A model generated the notes under the pieces. It saw only the letters and a list, made by a program, of their open reading frames with translations. It did not search any database and was not told the DNA's origin. Position numbers and translations under genes: made by a program. From Clostridiales bacterium (lineage in GTDB: Bacteria; Bacillota; Clostridia; Oscillospirales; CAG-272), in the NCBI GenBank assembly GCA_012511425.1, contig JAAZGC010000210.1:1-14092 (forward strand): DNA of 14,092 bases. The letters run 5' to 3'. Below, one piece after another: positions 1 to 7,508 of the stretch. Positions within the stretch are counted from its first letter, which is position 1. The number at the start of each line of letters is the position of its first letter.

Positions 1-61
1 CTGCGCAGAACATTAAAACGCTGTTGAGTTAATTATAAAGATATATACTCTATGTTCGGTT

Positions 62-1462
62 TCAGTTTCCGGCCATTTCCTTCTTCTTTTTATCGGCGAG
101 TTCCTGAATTTTCTTTGCCTCATCGGGAGAGCCGATATGAAGGGTGTTGTAAGCCTCGTCGGATGATTCGAAGGGCTTGCCGTGTCCGGACCAGTTAAGG
201 TTGGTATAAATAGGCGCACGCTTGCCGGTTTCCGCTTCGCGGCGAGCAATGTGAGCTTCCATTTTAGCGGTGAGTTTCTTAACGATATCGGGACGTTCAA
301 GCGCTAAGTTGTGATATTCGGTCGGGTCGTTCTTGAGGTTGTAGAGTTCGACTTCCGGCTTGTAGTGGAAGTCCGGCTCGAGAGCGCGGATAAGCTTCCA
401 TTCGGGAGTACGCCAGCCATGCTTGCGCATCCAGGTGGCTTCGGTGAAGTAGAATTCGTCTTCCTCGGGAGCATTTCCGCAGACCACATCGAACATATTC
501 CGTCCGTCAAAATCTATGCCGGCGTTGATTCCGAGCAATGCAAGAAGAGTGGGAACTATGTCTTTTGACATGGTAATCTGGTCGAAGCGCTGAGTTTCTT
601 TAGGCAGACACGGAGACTTTATCGCAAACGGAACGGCAAGAACGTTGTCGTAGGTGCTGTGATGGTCGAAGTAGCAGTCATGATCGTAAAGAGTCTCACC
701 ATGGTCGGATGTCATGACGACGATGGTTTCATCCGCTATGCCGAGTTCTTCAAGCTTGTTGAAAAGCTGCTGGATGCAGGCGTCCATATAGGCGATGGCG
801 CCGTCATACTGTGCGCAGATGTATTCCTGGTCGGTGCAGGCCGGCGGGAACCAGGAATAGAAATAGTCACAGAAAGGTTTGAATGCATATACCGGATCAA
901 GCGAATGGTTATCCGGATCGAATTCGTTTCCGGAATAAAAGAGTCTTTCATAGGGTTCTGGCGGCAGATACGGAGAATGAGGATCCATATGACGAAGGAA
1001 GAGCATGAACGGCTTATCTTCCTTTGCGAGTCTTTCGAGCTCAGGGAGAGCCGTTTCGTTCATTGACTCGGCCTTGCGCGAGCGTCCTTCTGCAAAGCTT
1101 CCCCAAGTCTGCTTCATGCCGAGATGTGTGTCAAAACCCTTGAAACCGCCGTAGTTTACGCAGGTCGTGTTGTATCCGTTGTTGCCCAGAATCTGCGGAA
1201 GAGTTATAAGCCCTTTGCTCATGCCGCCCTGGTGGCGGAGAGCAACGATCTGGGTCGTAAAGCAGTCCATACCGGTAAGCATCGAGGCGTAGCCGGGAGT
1301 TGTCGGAATGGAAGGGCTGAACATATTGTTGAAGATAACGCTGTTTTCCGAGAAAAACTTATCCATATAAGGAGTGGTAAGTTTATCATAGCCGTATAGG
1401 GAAGTGCGGTCACGGCGCAGACTGTCTATACCTAAAAAGAGAATATTCGGTTTCTTTGCCAT
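62..1462 (-). CDS. Sulfatase-fold hydrolase with Thr at the nucleophile position
   Basis: This is a 466-residue cytoplasmic protein of the sulfatase/alkaline phosphatase superfamily, with no signal peptide or membrane segment. Visible family marks are the N-terminal metal-site strand NILFLGIDSLRRD (Asp13), the HMDPHSPYLPP stretch (residues 158-168), the TSDHGE metal motif (Asp253, His254), and the C-terminal ELYNLKNDPTEYHNLA segment (372-387). In classical sulfatases a CxPSR motif sits just before LTG; here the aligned residues are TTPGYASMLTG (54-64). The formylglycine Cys/Ser is thus Thr54 and the Arg is Tyr58, and the Lys usual after DHG appears replaced by His267. The TxPG arrangement recalls Thr-nucleophile NPP-type phosphodiesterases, so the substrate may be a phosphate ester rather than a sulfate. 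The start is chosen from GGAGG 9 nt upstream. It is the last gene of a three-gene operon, 33 nt after the oxidoreductase. I see no terminator in the 61 nt downstream. Fold assignment is firm; substrate is unknown. Confidence 0.9.
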   Translation of the reverse strand: MAKKPNILFLGIDSLRRDRTSLYGYDKLTTPYMDKFFSENSVIFNNMFSPSIPTTPGYASMLTGMDCFTTQIVALRHQGGMSKGLITLPQILGNNGYNTTCVNYGGFKGFDTHLGMKQTWGSFAEGRSRKAESMNETALPELERLAKEDKPFMLFLRHMDPHSPYLPPEPYERLFYSGNEFDPDNHSLDPVYAFKPFCDYFYSWFPPACTDQEYICAQYDGAIAYMDACIQQLFNKLEELGIADETIVVMTSDHGETLYDHDCYFDHHSTYDNVLAVPFAIKSPCLPKETQRFDQITMSKDIVPTLLALLGINAGIDFDGRNMFDVVCGNAPEEDEFYFTEATWMRKHGWRTPEWKLIRALEPDFHYKPEVELYNLKNDPTEYHNLALERPDIVKKLTAKMEAHIARREAETGKRAPIYTNLNWSGHGKPFESSDEAYNTLHIGSPDEAKKIQELADKKKKEMAGN

Positions 1463-1495
1463 ATTCGGTTTCCTCCAATTTTCTGCAATTATGAT

Positions 1496-2596
1496 TTAAA
1501 TCTTATCGAGGTATTTTACTTCGACTTCATGGCCGCATTCGCTGGAGCGGATGATGCCGTCGATAATCGCCTGGTTGCGGATAATTTGCGAAGTAGGAAT
1601 CGGAGCTTTGCCGCCGGTAAGAACAGCGTCAACAAAGGCGCGTACTTTGCTCTGGAAGAGATTGCCTTTCTCCTGTGTTTCGATCGGAACGGGGGTGTGG
1701 GTGAGTTTACCGTAAAGATCGTGGAAGAGCGTGATGTCGCCGACAGTTCCGTCCCATGCGCCGCTCCAGGCAGCGATATTCGGCTGCTTTACCTTAAGAC
1801 CGGCATCCTTTCCGAGGAAGATGAAGTCGCCGCTGGTGTCCATATGCATTGCCCAGCTCATTCTGAAGTCAAGCGTGATACCGCCCTCGAGACGAACGAA
1901 AGCAGCGCTGAAATCGTCAACTTCAAAATTTTTGTAGTCGGCGAAATATTTCGGGTTCTTGCCGAAGTGGTCGTATTTGACCGCGGAAACGGTAAGCGGC
2001 TTCGGATATCCGATCGAGTTGAGTGCGAAGTCGAGCGCATAACATCCTATATCTGCGAGAGCGCCGACGCCGGCCTTTTCTTTATTGATAAAAGTTCCGC
2101 CGGGAATACCGCGTCTGCGGCCGCCGCCGGTCTGGACATAATAAACGTCGCCCAGGGCTTTCTCATTGACGATGAGATTGCGGACCATCTGATAGTTGGC
2201 GCCGTAACGGGGCTGGAAACCGATTGAAACGATCTTTCCGGAAGCTTTTTCGGCCGCCATGATTTCAAGTCCCTGTTCGATGGTTACCGACATCGGTTTC
2301 TCAAGAAGCACATGCATTCCCGCGTTCAGTGCCGCAACAGCGCAGACGGCGTGCTGAGAGTTGTAAGTGCAGACGGAAACTGCGTCGATATCGTCGCGCT
2401 CGCAGAGTTCTTCGGTGCTGTCATAAGCATCGGCATCGGTCCAGCCGAATTCGTCGAGGAATTTTCTTGCCTTTCCGGGGACGATATCCGCGCCGGCGAC
2501 TACTTCGACATCGTCGAAATTCTTGTAGGAACCTGCATGTGCATGGGCGATTCCGCCGGTACCGATTATACCGATTCTGAGTTTGTCTTTTGCCAT
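1496..2596 (-). CDS. Gfo/Idh/MocA family NAD(P)-dependent oxidoreductase
   Basis: A 366-residue dehydrogenase of the glucose-fructose oxidoreductase/inositol dehydrogenase family, which oxidises or reduces a sugar or cyclitol hydroxyl with NAD(P). The N-terminal Rossmann fold shows the dinucleotide motif IGIIGTGGIAHAH (residues 8-20), and the family EKP motif carries the catalytic Lys100 (LLEKPMS). The C-terminal half shows ALADIGCYALD (179-189), where Tyr186 replaces the more common catalytic His; the Tyr form is known in the GFOR-like branch. The open frame reaches back to 2632, but the start at 2596 is preferred: AAGGAG lies 7 nt upstream of that ATG and the family-typical MAKDKLRIGIIG begins there. 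It lies 48 nt after the TIM-barrel gene and 33 nt before the hydrolase gene, on one transcript. The pairing with a TIM-barrel isomerase suggests keto-sugar chemistry. The exact substrate cannot be read from sequence. Confidence 0.93.
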   Translation of the reverse strand: MAKDKLRIGIIGTGGIAHAHAGSYKNFDDVEVVAGADIVPGKARKFLDEFGWTDADAYDSTEELCERDDIDAVSVCTYNSQHAVCAVAALNAGMHVLLEKPMSVTIEQGLEIMAAEKASGKIVSIGFQPRYGANYQMVRNLIVNEKALGDVYYVQTGGGRRRGIPGGTFINKEKAGVGALADIGCYALDFALNSIGYPKPLTVSAVKYDHFGKNPKYFADYKNFEVDDFSAAFVRLEGGITLDFRMSWAMHMDTSGDFIFLGKDAGLKVKQPNIAAWSGAWDGTVGDITLFHDLYGKLTHTPVPIETQEKGNLFQSKVRAFVDAVLTGGKAPIPTSQIIRNQAIIDGIIRSSECGHEVEVKYLDKI

Positions 2597-2644
2597 GATA
2601 GTTCTCCTTAAATATCGCAAGTTAAATCGCAACCGAATTTATAT

Positions 2645-3463
2645 TTATCTTCCGCGTACAATTTTTGCCGTGTGACCGAAGGATTTCAGTATGGCATTCA
2701 TGTAACCGTAGGATTCTGCCGCTATGATAGCTGCATCGGCAAGCTCCTGATCGGCACCGATGACTTCAAGGCAGACAGGACCTTTATAATTGTTTTCGAC
2801 AACTGCTTTTAAATATCCCCAGAGGTCGATATCACCGCGGCCGCAGGCCTGATTCTGAGGCGTTCCCGGCGAAGGTCCGGGACCTTTGCAGTCTCTGATA
2901 TGAATATGCTTCATTGCTTTAATGACGGCAGGAAGCGCTTCCGCGGGATTTTCTCCGGCGCGGAAGATATGAGACGGGTCCATGTCAACGCCGAAATTGG
3001 GATGGTTAACGCCTTCTATCATTTTCAGTGTTGTCGGGGTATTGTAAACGGAGCTGCCGACGTGAGCTTTGCAGCAAAGGGTCACTCCGAATTCGGCTGC
3101 GTCTTCTGCCCGTGCGCAGAGAGTTTCGATTGTCTGCTTGAGGGTCTCTTCATCATCTGCCTTTCCACCAGGGCCGACGTTGACGACCGGGATTCCGATC
3201 TCGGCGCAGGCTTCAAACGCCTTAAGCAGGCGTTCGCGGTCGAGTGAGGCAATTTCGGTGGAAAGGAATGGGAGTTCGAGACCGTCCGAAATTGCTTTCA
3301 GGTTAAGCTTGTCGGTTTTCCAGGTTTCAAGGTTGAGATGTTCGCACATCCCCTGGATGCCGGAAATTTCGACTCCGTCATATCCGGCGGTCTTAATTGC
3401 TTTGGCTGCCGTCGCAAAGTCATATTTCTTAAACAGAACGCTGTTTACACCAAGTTTGATCAT
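2645..3463 (-). CDS. TIM-barrel sugar phosphate isomerase/epimerase family protein
   Basis: A 272-residue protein of the xylose-isomerase-like TIM barrel (AP endonuclease 2 fold) family, cytoplasmic, first gene of the operon. Strand and ligand motifs follow in order: GYDGVEISG (27-35), GVTLCCKAHVG (126-136), FGVDMDPSHIF (157-167), HIHIRD (186-191) and PVCLEVIG (229-236). In D-tagatose 3-epimerase-type members the metal is held by Glu, Asp, His and Glu. Here Asp162, His188 and Glu233 fit, but the first Glu position appears to be Lys132. Such KxH variants may have altered metal use or may catalyse elimination or isomerisation of keto sugars. The start is supported by AAGGAG 8 nt upstream of the ATG. 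Two promoter candidates lie upstream. The family spans epimerases, IolE-like dehydratases and C-glycoside lyase subunits, so a specific reaction cannot be named. Confidence 0.9.
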   Translation of the reverse strand: MIKLGVNSVLFKKYDFATAAKAIKTAGYDGVEISGIQGMCEHLNLETWKTDKLNLKAISDGLELPFLSTEIASLDRERLLKAFEACAEIGIPVVNVGPGGKADDEETLKQTIETLCARAEDAAEFGVTLCCKAHVGSSVYNTPTTLKMIEGVNHPNFGVDMDPSHIFRAGENPAEALPAVIKAMKHIHIRDCKGPGPSPGTPQNQACGRGDIDLWGYLKAVVENNYKGPVCLEVIGADQELADAAIIAAESYGYMNAILKSFGHTAKIVRGR

Positions 3464-3498
3464 GCTGTTTTCTCCTTTTGGTTTAGATATCGCTTATA

Positions 3499-3526
3499 AT
3501 TATACCACAAATGAAAAAATAGTAAA
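3499..3526 (-). promoter_or_regulatory. Proximal promoter of the catabolic operon
   Basis: On the minus strand TTTACT (3521-3526) is followed by a 16-nt spacer and TATAAT (3499-3504), with an extended TGG directly before the -10. The predicted start near 3492 leaves a leader of about 28 nt before the isomerase ATG. The -35 matches consensus at 4 of 6 positions; the -10 is perfect. Confidence 0.65.
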
Positions 3527-3555
3527 GAGGTTCGGCGAAAATTGCACGGAGTATT

Positions 3556-3571
3556 CTGATACTTTAAGCAG
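3556..3571 (+). repeat. Second, inverted copy of the operator-like element
   Basis: The plus-strand element CTGATACTTTAAGCAG closely matches the minus-strand reading of 3637-3651, ATGATACTTAAGCTG, allowing one inserted T and one change near the end. It lies about 30 bp upstream of the proximal -35. The shared core TGATACTT(T)AAGC suggests one regulator touching both promoters. Confidence 0.4.
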
Positions 3572-3640
3572 AGAATAGTTGTCTTTTTGTTGTTTTAACA
3601 ATATCGTCATCGCGGAGGATGAAAAGAATATTATTACAGC

Positions 3641-3661
3641 TTAAGTATCATAACTGCTTAA
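3641..3661. promoter_or_regulatory. Interrupted palindrome, candidate operator
   Basis: Arms TTAAGTA (3641-3647) and TGCTTAA (3655-3661) pair at 6 of 7 positions around a 7-bp centre. The site abuts the -10 of the distal minus-strand promoter and covers its predicted start point, a usual place for a repressor site. No regulator gene for this operon is in the window, so the binder is unknown. Confidence 0.45.
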
Positions 3662-3690
3662 ATTATACCTCATAATTCCTCCGGCGTCAA
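3662..3690 (-). promoter_or_regulatory. Distal promoter of the catabolic operon
   Basis: On the minus strand TTGACG (3685-3690), a 17-nt spacer and TATAAT (3662-3667) form a near-consensus sigma-A promoter reading toward the isomerase gene. The predicted start near 3655 falls within the interrupted palindrome at 3641-3661, which suggests repression. The leader from here to the ATG would be about 190 nt. Confidence 0.6.
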
Positions 3691-3750
3691 TACGCATTTT
3701 ACATTTTGTCAGAATTAACCGATTATTTACCATTTGTGCCGCCTTGCTTC

Positions 3751-3779
3751 TTTACATTTGCTTAATAAAGTGCTATAAT
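3751..3779 (+). promoter_or_regulatory. nifJ promoter
   Basis: TTTACA (3751-3756), a 17-nt spacer and TATAAT (3774-3779), with an extended-10 TGC directly upstream, form a strong sigma-A promoter. The predicted start near 3786 gives a leader of about 40 nt containing AGGAGG at 3811-3816. Confidence 0.8.
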
Positions 3780-3826
3780 AGTATATGGCAAAATAATGAA
3801 TGTAATAACCAGGAGGCTGTATACTA

Positions 3827-6800
3827 ATGGCAAGAAAATTCATGACCATTGACGGCAACGAAGCTGCCGCTCATGTTTCATATCAGTTTACTGAAGTTGC
3901 CGGTATCTACCCGATAACTCCTTCATCTCCGATGGCGGATCACACCGATATCTGGTCGGCTCAGGGCCGTAAGAATATGTTCGGTCAGCCCGTCAAAGTC
4001 GTCGAGATGCAGAGTGAGGGCGGAGCTGCCGGTACCGTTCACGGCTCTCTCGCCGCGGGCGCACTGACAACGACTTATACCGCGTCACAGGGTCTGCTTC
4101 TCAAGATTCCGAATATGTATAAAATCGCCGGAGAGCTTCTGCCGGGCGTATTCCATGTTTCAGCACGTGCTCTCGCTTCCCACGCTCTCTCCATCTTCGG
4201 AGATCACGGCGACGTAATGGCCTGCCGCCAGACCGGCTTTGCCCTTCTTTGCTCCAACAGCGTTCAGGAAGTTATGGACCTCGGCGCGATTGCTCACCTC
4301 TCCGCGATAAAAAGCCGCGTACCTTTCCTGCATTTCTTCGACGGATTCCGCACTTCTCATGAGATTCAGAAGATCGAAGCATGGGATGAAAACGACGAGT
4401 TCCTCAAGAGCCTTGTCGATATGGACGCAGTAGACGCTTTCCGCAAGAATGCCCTCAATCCCGAAAAACCGGTTCTCCGCGGCACCGCCCAGAACCCGGA
4501 TATCTTCTTCCAGGCTCGCGAGGCTTCCAACCTGTATTATGCAGCCGTCCCCGCGATAGTCGAAGATTATATGAATAAGATCAACGCCAGGATCGGCACC
4601 GATTATAAGCTCTTCAACTACTACGGCGCTCCGGACGCTGAAAAGATCATCATTGCAATGGGCTCCGTCTGTGAAACCGGCGAAGAGACCGTTGATTATC
4701 TGCTCTCAAAGGGCGAAAAGGTCGGTATGATAAAGGTTCGCCTCTATCGTCCGTTCAGCGTAAAACACCTGCTTGACGCTATTCCCCAGACCGTTAAGAA
4801 GATTGCGGTTCTTGACCGCACAAAAGAACCCGGTGCCCTGGGCGAACCGCTTTACCTCGATGTTGTTTCCGCAATCCGTGGCACCGCTTTTGAGGATGTT
4901 ACCATTGTCGGCGGCCGTTACGGTCTCGGTTCCAAGGACACCACACCGGCAAATATTCTCTCCGTCTTCCGCAACCTTGATGCAGAGAAGCCGCTTAACA
5001 GCTTTACAATCAGCATAAAGGACGACGTTACCAACCTGTCTCTCACCGACACCGAAAATCCGGAAACCGTTCCTGCCGGAACTGTATCCTGCAAGTTCTG
5101 GGGCATCGGTTCTGACGGTACCGTCGGCGCCAATAAAGACTCGATCAAGATTATAGGCGACAATACCGATAAAAAGGCTCAGGCTTATTTCGCATACGAC
5201 TCGAAGAAGTCCGGCGGTCTTACCGTATCGCATCTCCGCTTCGGTGACAAGCCGATCCATTCAACTTATTATGTAAACAAGGCTGACTTCGTCGCCTGCC
5301 ATAACCAGGCTTATATCGGCAAGTATGATATGACTGCCGACATCAAAGAAGGCGGAACTTTCCTCCTCAACACCATCTGGACAAAAGATGAGCTTGAAGA
5401 GAAGCTTCCGGCTTCGGTCAAACGCGACCTTGCGAAGAAGAATGTCAACTTCTATATCGTCGACGGCGTTACCATCGCCCGCGAAATAGGACTCGGCAAC
5501 CACTTCTCACTCGCCCTCCAGTCCTGCTTCTTCAAGCTCGCTAACATCATTCCCGCCGAAGACGCGGTTAAATACATGAAGGATGCCGCAACGGCGAAAT
5601 TCAGCCGCAAAGGCGAAGATATCGTCCGCATGAACCATGAAGCCATCGACCGCGGCGCATCCTCCCTTGTAAAGATCGACATTCCGGCTTCTTGGGCAGA
5701 CGCCAAAGACGATTGCTGCGGATGCGAAGATGATGTTAAGAAATCGGACAATCCGATGCTTAACTACTTCGTAACCAACATTCTCGAACCCGTCAACGCT
5801 CAGAAGGGCGACGATCTTCCCGTTTCCGCATTTAAGGATTACGCCGACGGCACTTTCCCGCAGGGTCTTGCCGCTTATGAAAAGCGCGGCATCGCCGTTG
5901 ACGTTCCGAGCTGGGATCCCGAAACCTGTATACAGTGCAACTTCTGCGCATATGTATGTCCTCATGCCGTTATCCGTCCGGTTGCAATAAAAGACGGAGA
6001 GACAATTCCGGAAGGACAGCCGGCTCTCCCGATGACCGGTATGCCGGGATATAAGTTCACCATTATCGCCTCGGTTCTCGACTGCACCGGATGCGGCTCC
6101 TGCGCAGCTGTCTGCCCGGGCAAGAAGGGCGTTAAGGCTCTGACAATGAAACCGCTCGAAGAAGAGGAATACCGTCAGAAGTATTTCGACGAGCTGGCAT
6201 ATAAATACACCGACGATCCCGAAGTACTCGAAAAGTTCAAACCCACTACGGTTAAGGGCAGCCAGTTCAAACAGCCGCTGCTTGAATTCTCCGGCGCTTG
6301 CCCCGGCTGCGGCGAAACTCCGTATGCTCGTCTCATCACCCAGCTCTTCGGCGATCGTATGTATATCGCCAATGCAACCGGCTGTTCATCAATTTGGGGC
6401 GGCTCGGCTCCGTCAACTCCTTATACCGTCAATAAAGACGGCCACGGACCGTCATGGGCCAACTCCCTGTTCGAAGACAACGCAGAATACGGCTTCGGTA
6501 TGGCTACCGCAGCACATCAGCGCCGTGCAAAACTGACTTCCATAATCGAGAAACTCGCGGAATCCGACTGGGATGTGATTTCAGTTCCCGCAAAGGCATG
6601 GCTCGAAGCAAAAGAGGACGGCGAAGCCTCAAAGAAAGCATCTGCCGATCTTGAAGCCGCTCTCATCAAAGCCGACGCCGAGTGCGGAAGCTGCGGCTGT
6701 GAGCTCGCCCCGCTTTATAAGCAGGCGCTTGCGATGAAGGATATGTTCGTCAAGAAGTCGTTCTGGATCCTCGGCGGTGACGGCTGGGCTTATGACATCG

Positions 6801-7393
6801 GTTTCGGCGGCCTCGACCATGTGCTCGCCGCCAACCAGAATGTAAACGTTCTCGTATTCGACACCGAAGTCTACTCCAACACCGGCGGACAGGCTTCCAA
6901 GGCAACTCCTACCGGTTCTACCGCTCAGTTTGCCGCAAACGGCAAGCCGACAAAGAAGAAAGACCTTGCCGCGATAGCAATGTCCTACGGCTATGTCTAT
7001 GTCGCTCAGGTAGCTATGGGTGCCGATATGGCACAGTGCATCAAGGCGTTCAACGAAGCCGAAGCTTACGACGGACCGTCGATCATTATCGCTTACGCTC
7101 CTTGCATCAACCACGGAATCAAGGGCGGTCTCAAGGGCGCAATGGCACAGATGAAGAACGCAGTCAATGCCGGCTACTGGTTTAACTTCCGCTACAATCC
7201 GGAAGCCGAGAAGCCGTTCACGCTCGACTCCAAGGCTCCGACCGAGTCATACGGTGACTTCATCATGAAGGAAACCCGCTACAGCGCACTTACCAGGACC
7301 TTCCCGGATCGCGCTAAGACTCTCTTCGCAAGAGCGGAAGAAGAATCGAAAGCGAAGTTCGAGAAGCTTCAGCAGCTCAACGAGCTCAACTGA
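3827..7393 (+). CDS. nifJ: Pyruvate:ferredoxin (flavodoxin) oxidoreductase, PFOR
   Basis: A full-length single-chain 1188-residue PFOR, which cleaves pyruvate with CoA to acetyl-CoA and CO2 and reduces ferredoxin; it is central to clostridial fermentation and cytoplasmic. The pyruvate-binding YPITPSSP (28-35, Thr31), Glu64 and Arg114 (SARAL) match the Desulfovibrio africanus enzyme. The 8Fe-8S ferredoxin domain has Cys701/704/707/711 and Cys753/756/759/763. The proximal cluster ligands are Cys825, Cys828, Cys853 and Cys1093. The thiamine-diphosphate motif is GDGWAYDIG (984-992) with YSNTGGQ (1016-1022). Two extra cysteine clusters, DCCGC (629-633) and ECGSCGC (952-958), are not part of these sites. 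Start: AGGAGG lies 10 nt upstream of the ATG. Codons are strongly C-ending compared with the flanking regulator genes, fitting high expression. It has its own promoter and terminator, so it is monocistronic. Confidence 0.98.
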   Translation: MARKFMTIDGNEAAAHVSYQFTEVAGIYPITPSSPMADHTDIWSAQGRKNMFGQPVKVVEMQSEGGAAGTVHGSLAAGALTTTYTASQGLLLKIPNMYKIAGELLPGVFHVSARALASHALSIFGDHGDVMACRQTGFALLCSNSVQEVMDLGAIAHLSAIKSRVPFLHFFDGFRTSHEIQKIEAWDENDEFLKSLVDMDAVDAFRKNALNPEKPVLRGTAQNPDIFFQAREASNLYYAAVPAIVEDYMNKINARIGTDYKLFNYYGAPDAEKIIIAMGSVCETGEETVDYLLSKGEKVGMIKVRLYRPFSVKHLLDAIPQTVKKIAVLDRTKEPGALGEPLYLDVVSAIRGTAFEDVTIVGGRYGLGSKDTTPANILSVFRNLDAEKPLNSFTISIKDDVTNLSLTDTENPETVPAGTVSCKFWGIGSDGTVGANKDSIKIIGDNTDKKAQAYFAYDSKKSGGLTVSHLRFGDKPIHSTYYVNKADFVACHNQAYIGKYDMTADIKEGGTFLLNTIWTKDELEEKLPASVKRDLAKKNVNFYIVDGVTIAREIGLGNHFSLALQSCFFKLANIIPAEDAVKYMKDAATAKFSRKGEDIVRMNHEAIDRGASSLVKIDIPASWADAKDDCCGCEDDVKKSDNPMLNYFVTNILEPVNAQKGDDLPVSAFKDYADGTFPQGLAAYEKRGIAVDVPSWDPETCIQCNFCAYVCPHAVIRPVAIKDGETIPEGQPALPMTGMPGYKFTIIASVLDCTGCGSCAAVCPGKKGVKALTMKPLEEEEYRQKYFDELAYKYTDDPEVLEKFKPTTVKGSQFKQPLLEFSGACPGCGETPYARLITQLFGDRMYIANATGCSSIWGGSAPSTPYTVNKDGHGPSWANSLFEDNAEYGFGMATAAHQRRAKLTSIIEKLAESDWDVISVPAKAWLEAKEDGEASKKASADLEAALIKADAECGSCGCELAPLYKQALAMKDMFVKKSFWILGGDGWAYDIGFGGLDHVLAANQNVNVLVFDTEVYSNTGGQASKATPTGSTAQFAANGKPTKKKDLAAIAMSYGYVYVAQVAMGADMAQCIKAFNEAEAYDGPSIIIAYAPCINHGIKGGLKGAMAQMKNAVNAGYWFNFRYNPEAEKPFTLDSKAPTESYGDFIMKETRYSALTRTFPDRAKTLFARAEEESKAKFEKLQQLNELN

Positions 7394-7424
7394 GGAATAC
7401 TCGGCTGAATCAAATGAATAATTT

Positions 7425-7454
7425 CCGGGCGGAGGAGACTCCGCCCGGTTTTTT
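7425..7454 (+). terminator. Rho-independent terminator of nifJ
   Basis: A perfect 10-bp stem, CCGGGCGGAG (7425-7434) with CTCCGCCCGG (7439-7448), closes a GAGA tetraloop of the GNRA type and is followed by six T. It begins 31 nt after the nifJ stop. Confidence 0.95.
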
Positions 7455-7469
7455 CTGAAAAATGATTAT

Positions 7470-7500
7470 GCCCCCGAAACATTTGCATAGTTTCGGGGGC
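7470..7500 (-). terminator. Hairpin terminator after hslO, possibly bidirectional
   Basis: An 11-bp perfect stem, GCCCCCGAAAC (7470-7480) with GTTTCGGGGGC (7490-7500), has a 9-nt loop and lies 8 nt past the hslO stop. On the minus strand it is followed after a few bases by ATTTTTC, and on the plus strand by TCCTGTTTTT, so it may also back up nifJ termination. Confidence 0.8.
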
Positions 7501-7508
7501 TCCTGTTT

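Larger units (their letters stand above)
3464..3826. other. Divergent regulatory region, 363 bp, no gene
   Basis: This gap separates the minus-strand catabolic operon from plus-strand nifJ. It holds two candidate minus-strand promoters (around 3499-3526 and 3662-3690), a 21-bp interrupted palindrome (3641-3661), a related 16-bp element (3556-3571) and one plus-strand promoter for nifJ (3751-3779) with its AGGAGG at 3811-3816. A short TCATC/GATGA hairpin near 3608-3623 is too weak to call. I see no RNA gene or convincing small ORF. Confidence 0.7.

Noticed and set aside
659..1066. 135-codon plus-strand ORF opposite the sulfatase-fold gene
   Set aside because: It lies wholly inside a gene with conserved catalytic motifs on the other strand and shows no family features.
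2597..2632. Longer N-terminus for the Gfo/Idh/MocA gene
   Set aside because: The extra 12 residues precede the AAGGAG site of the internal ATG and do not fit the family; the ATG at 2596 is better.
3584..3601. Rex-like sequence with a perfect TTAACAA right half upstream of nifJ
   Set aside because: PFOR genes are often Rex targets, but the left half matches at only 4 of 7 positions and the site is about 150 bp upstream of the nifJ promoter.
3647..3679. Ten-codon leader peptide on the minus strand after GGAGGAATTATG
   Set aside because: The ribosome-like site lies inside the spacer of the distal promoter, upstream of its predicted start, so it would not be in that transcript.
6629..7114. 161-codon ORF antisense to nifJ, and other long antisense ORFs over nifJ
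   Set aside because: The sense strand has clear enzyme motifs throughout; the antisense frames stay open because of codon bias in a highly expressed gene and show no recognisable domain or ribosome site.
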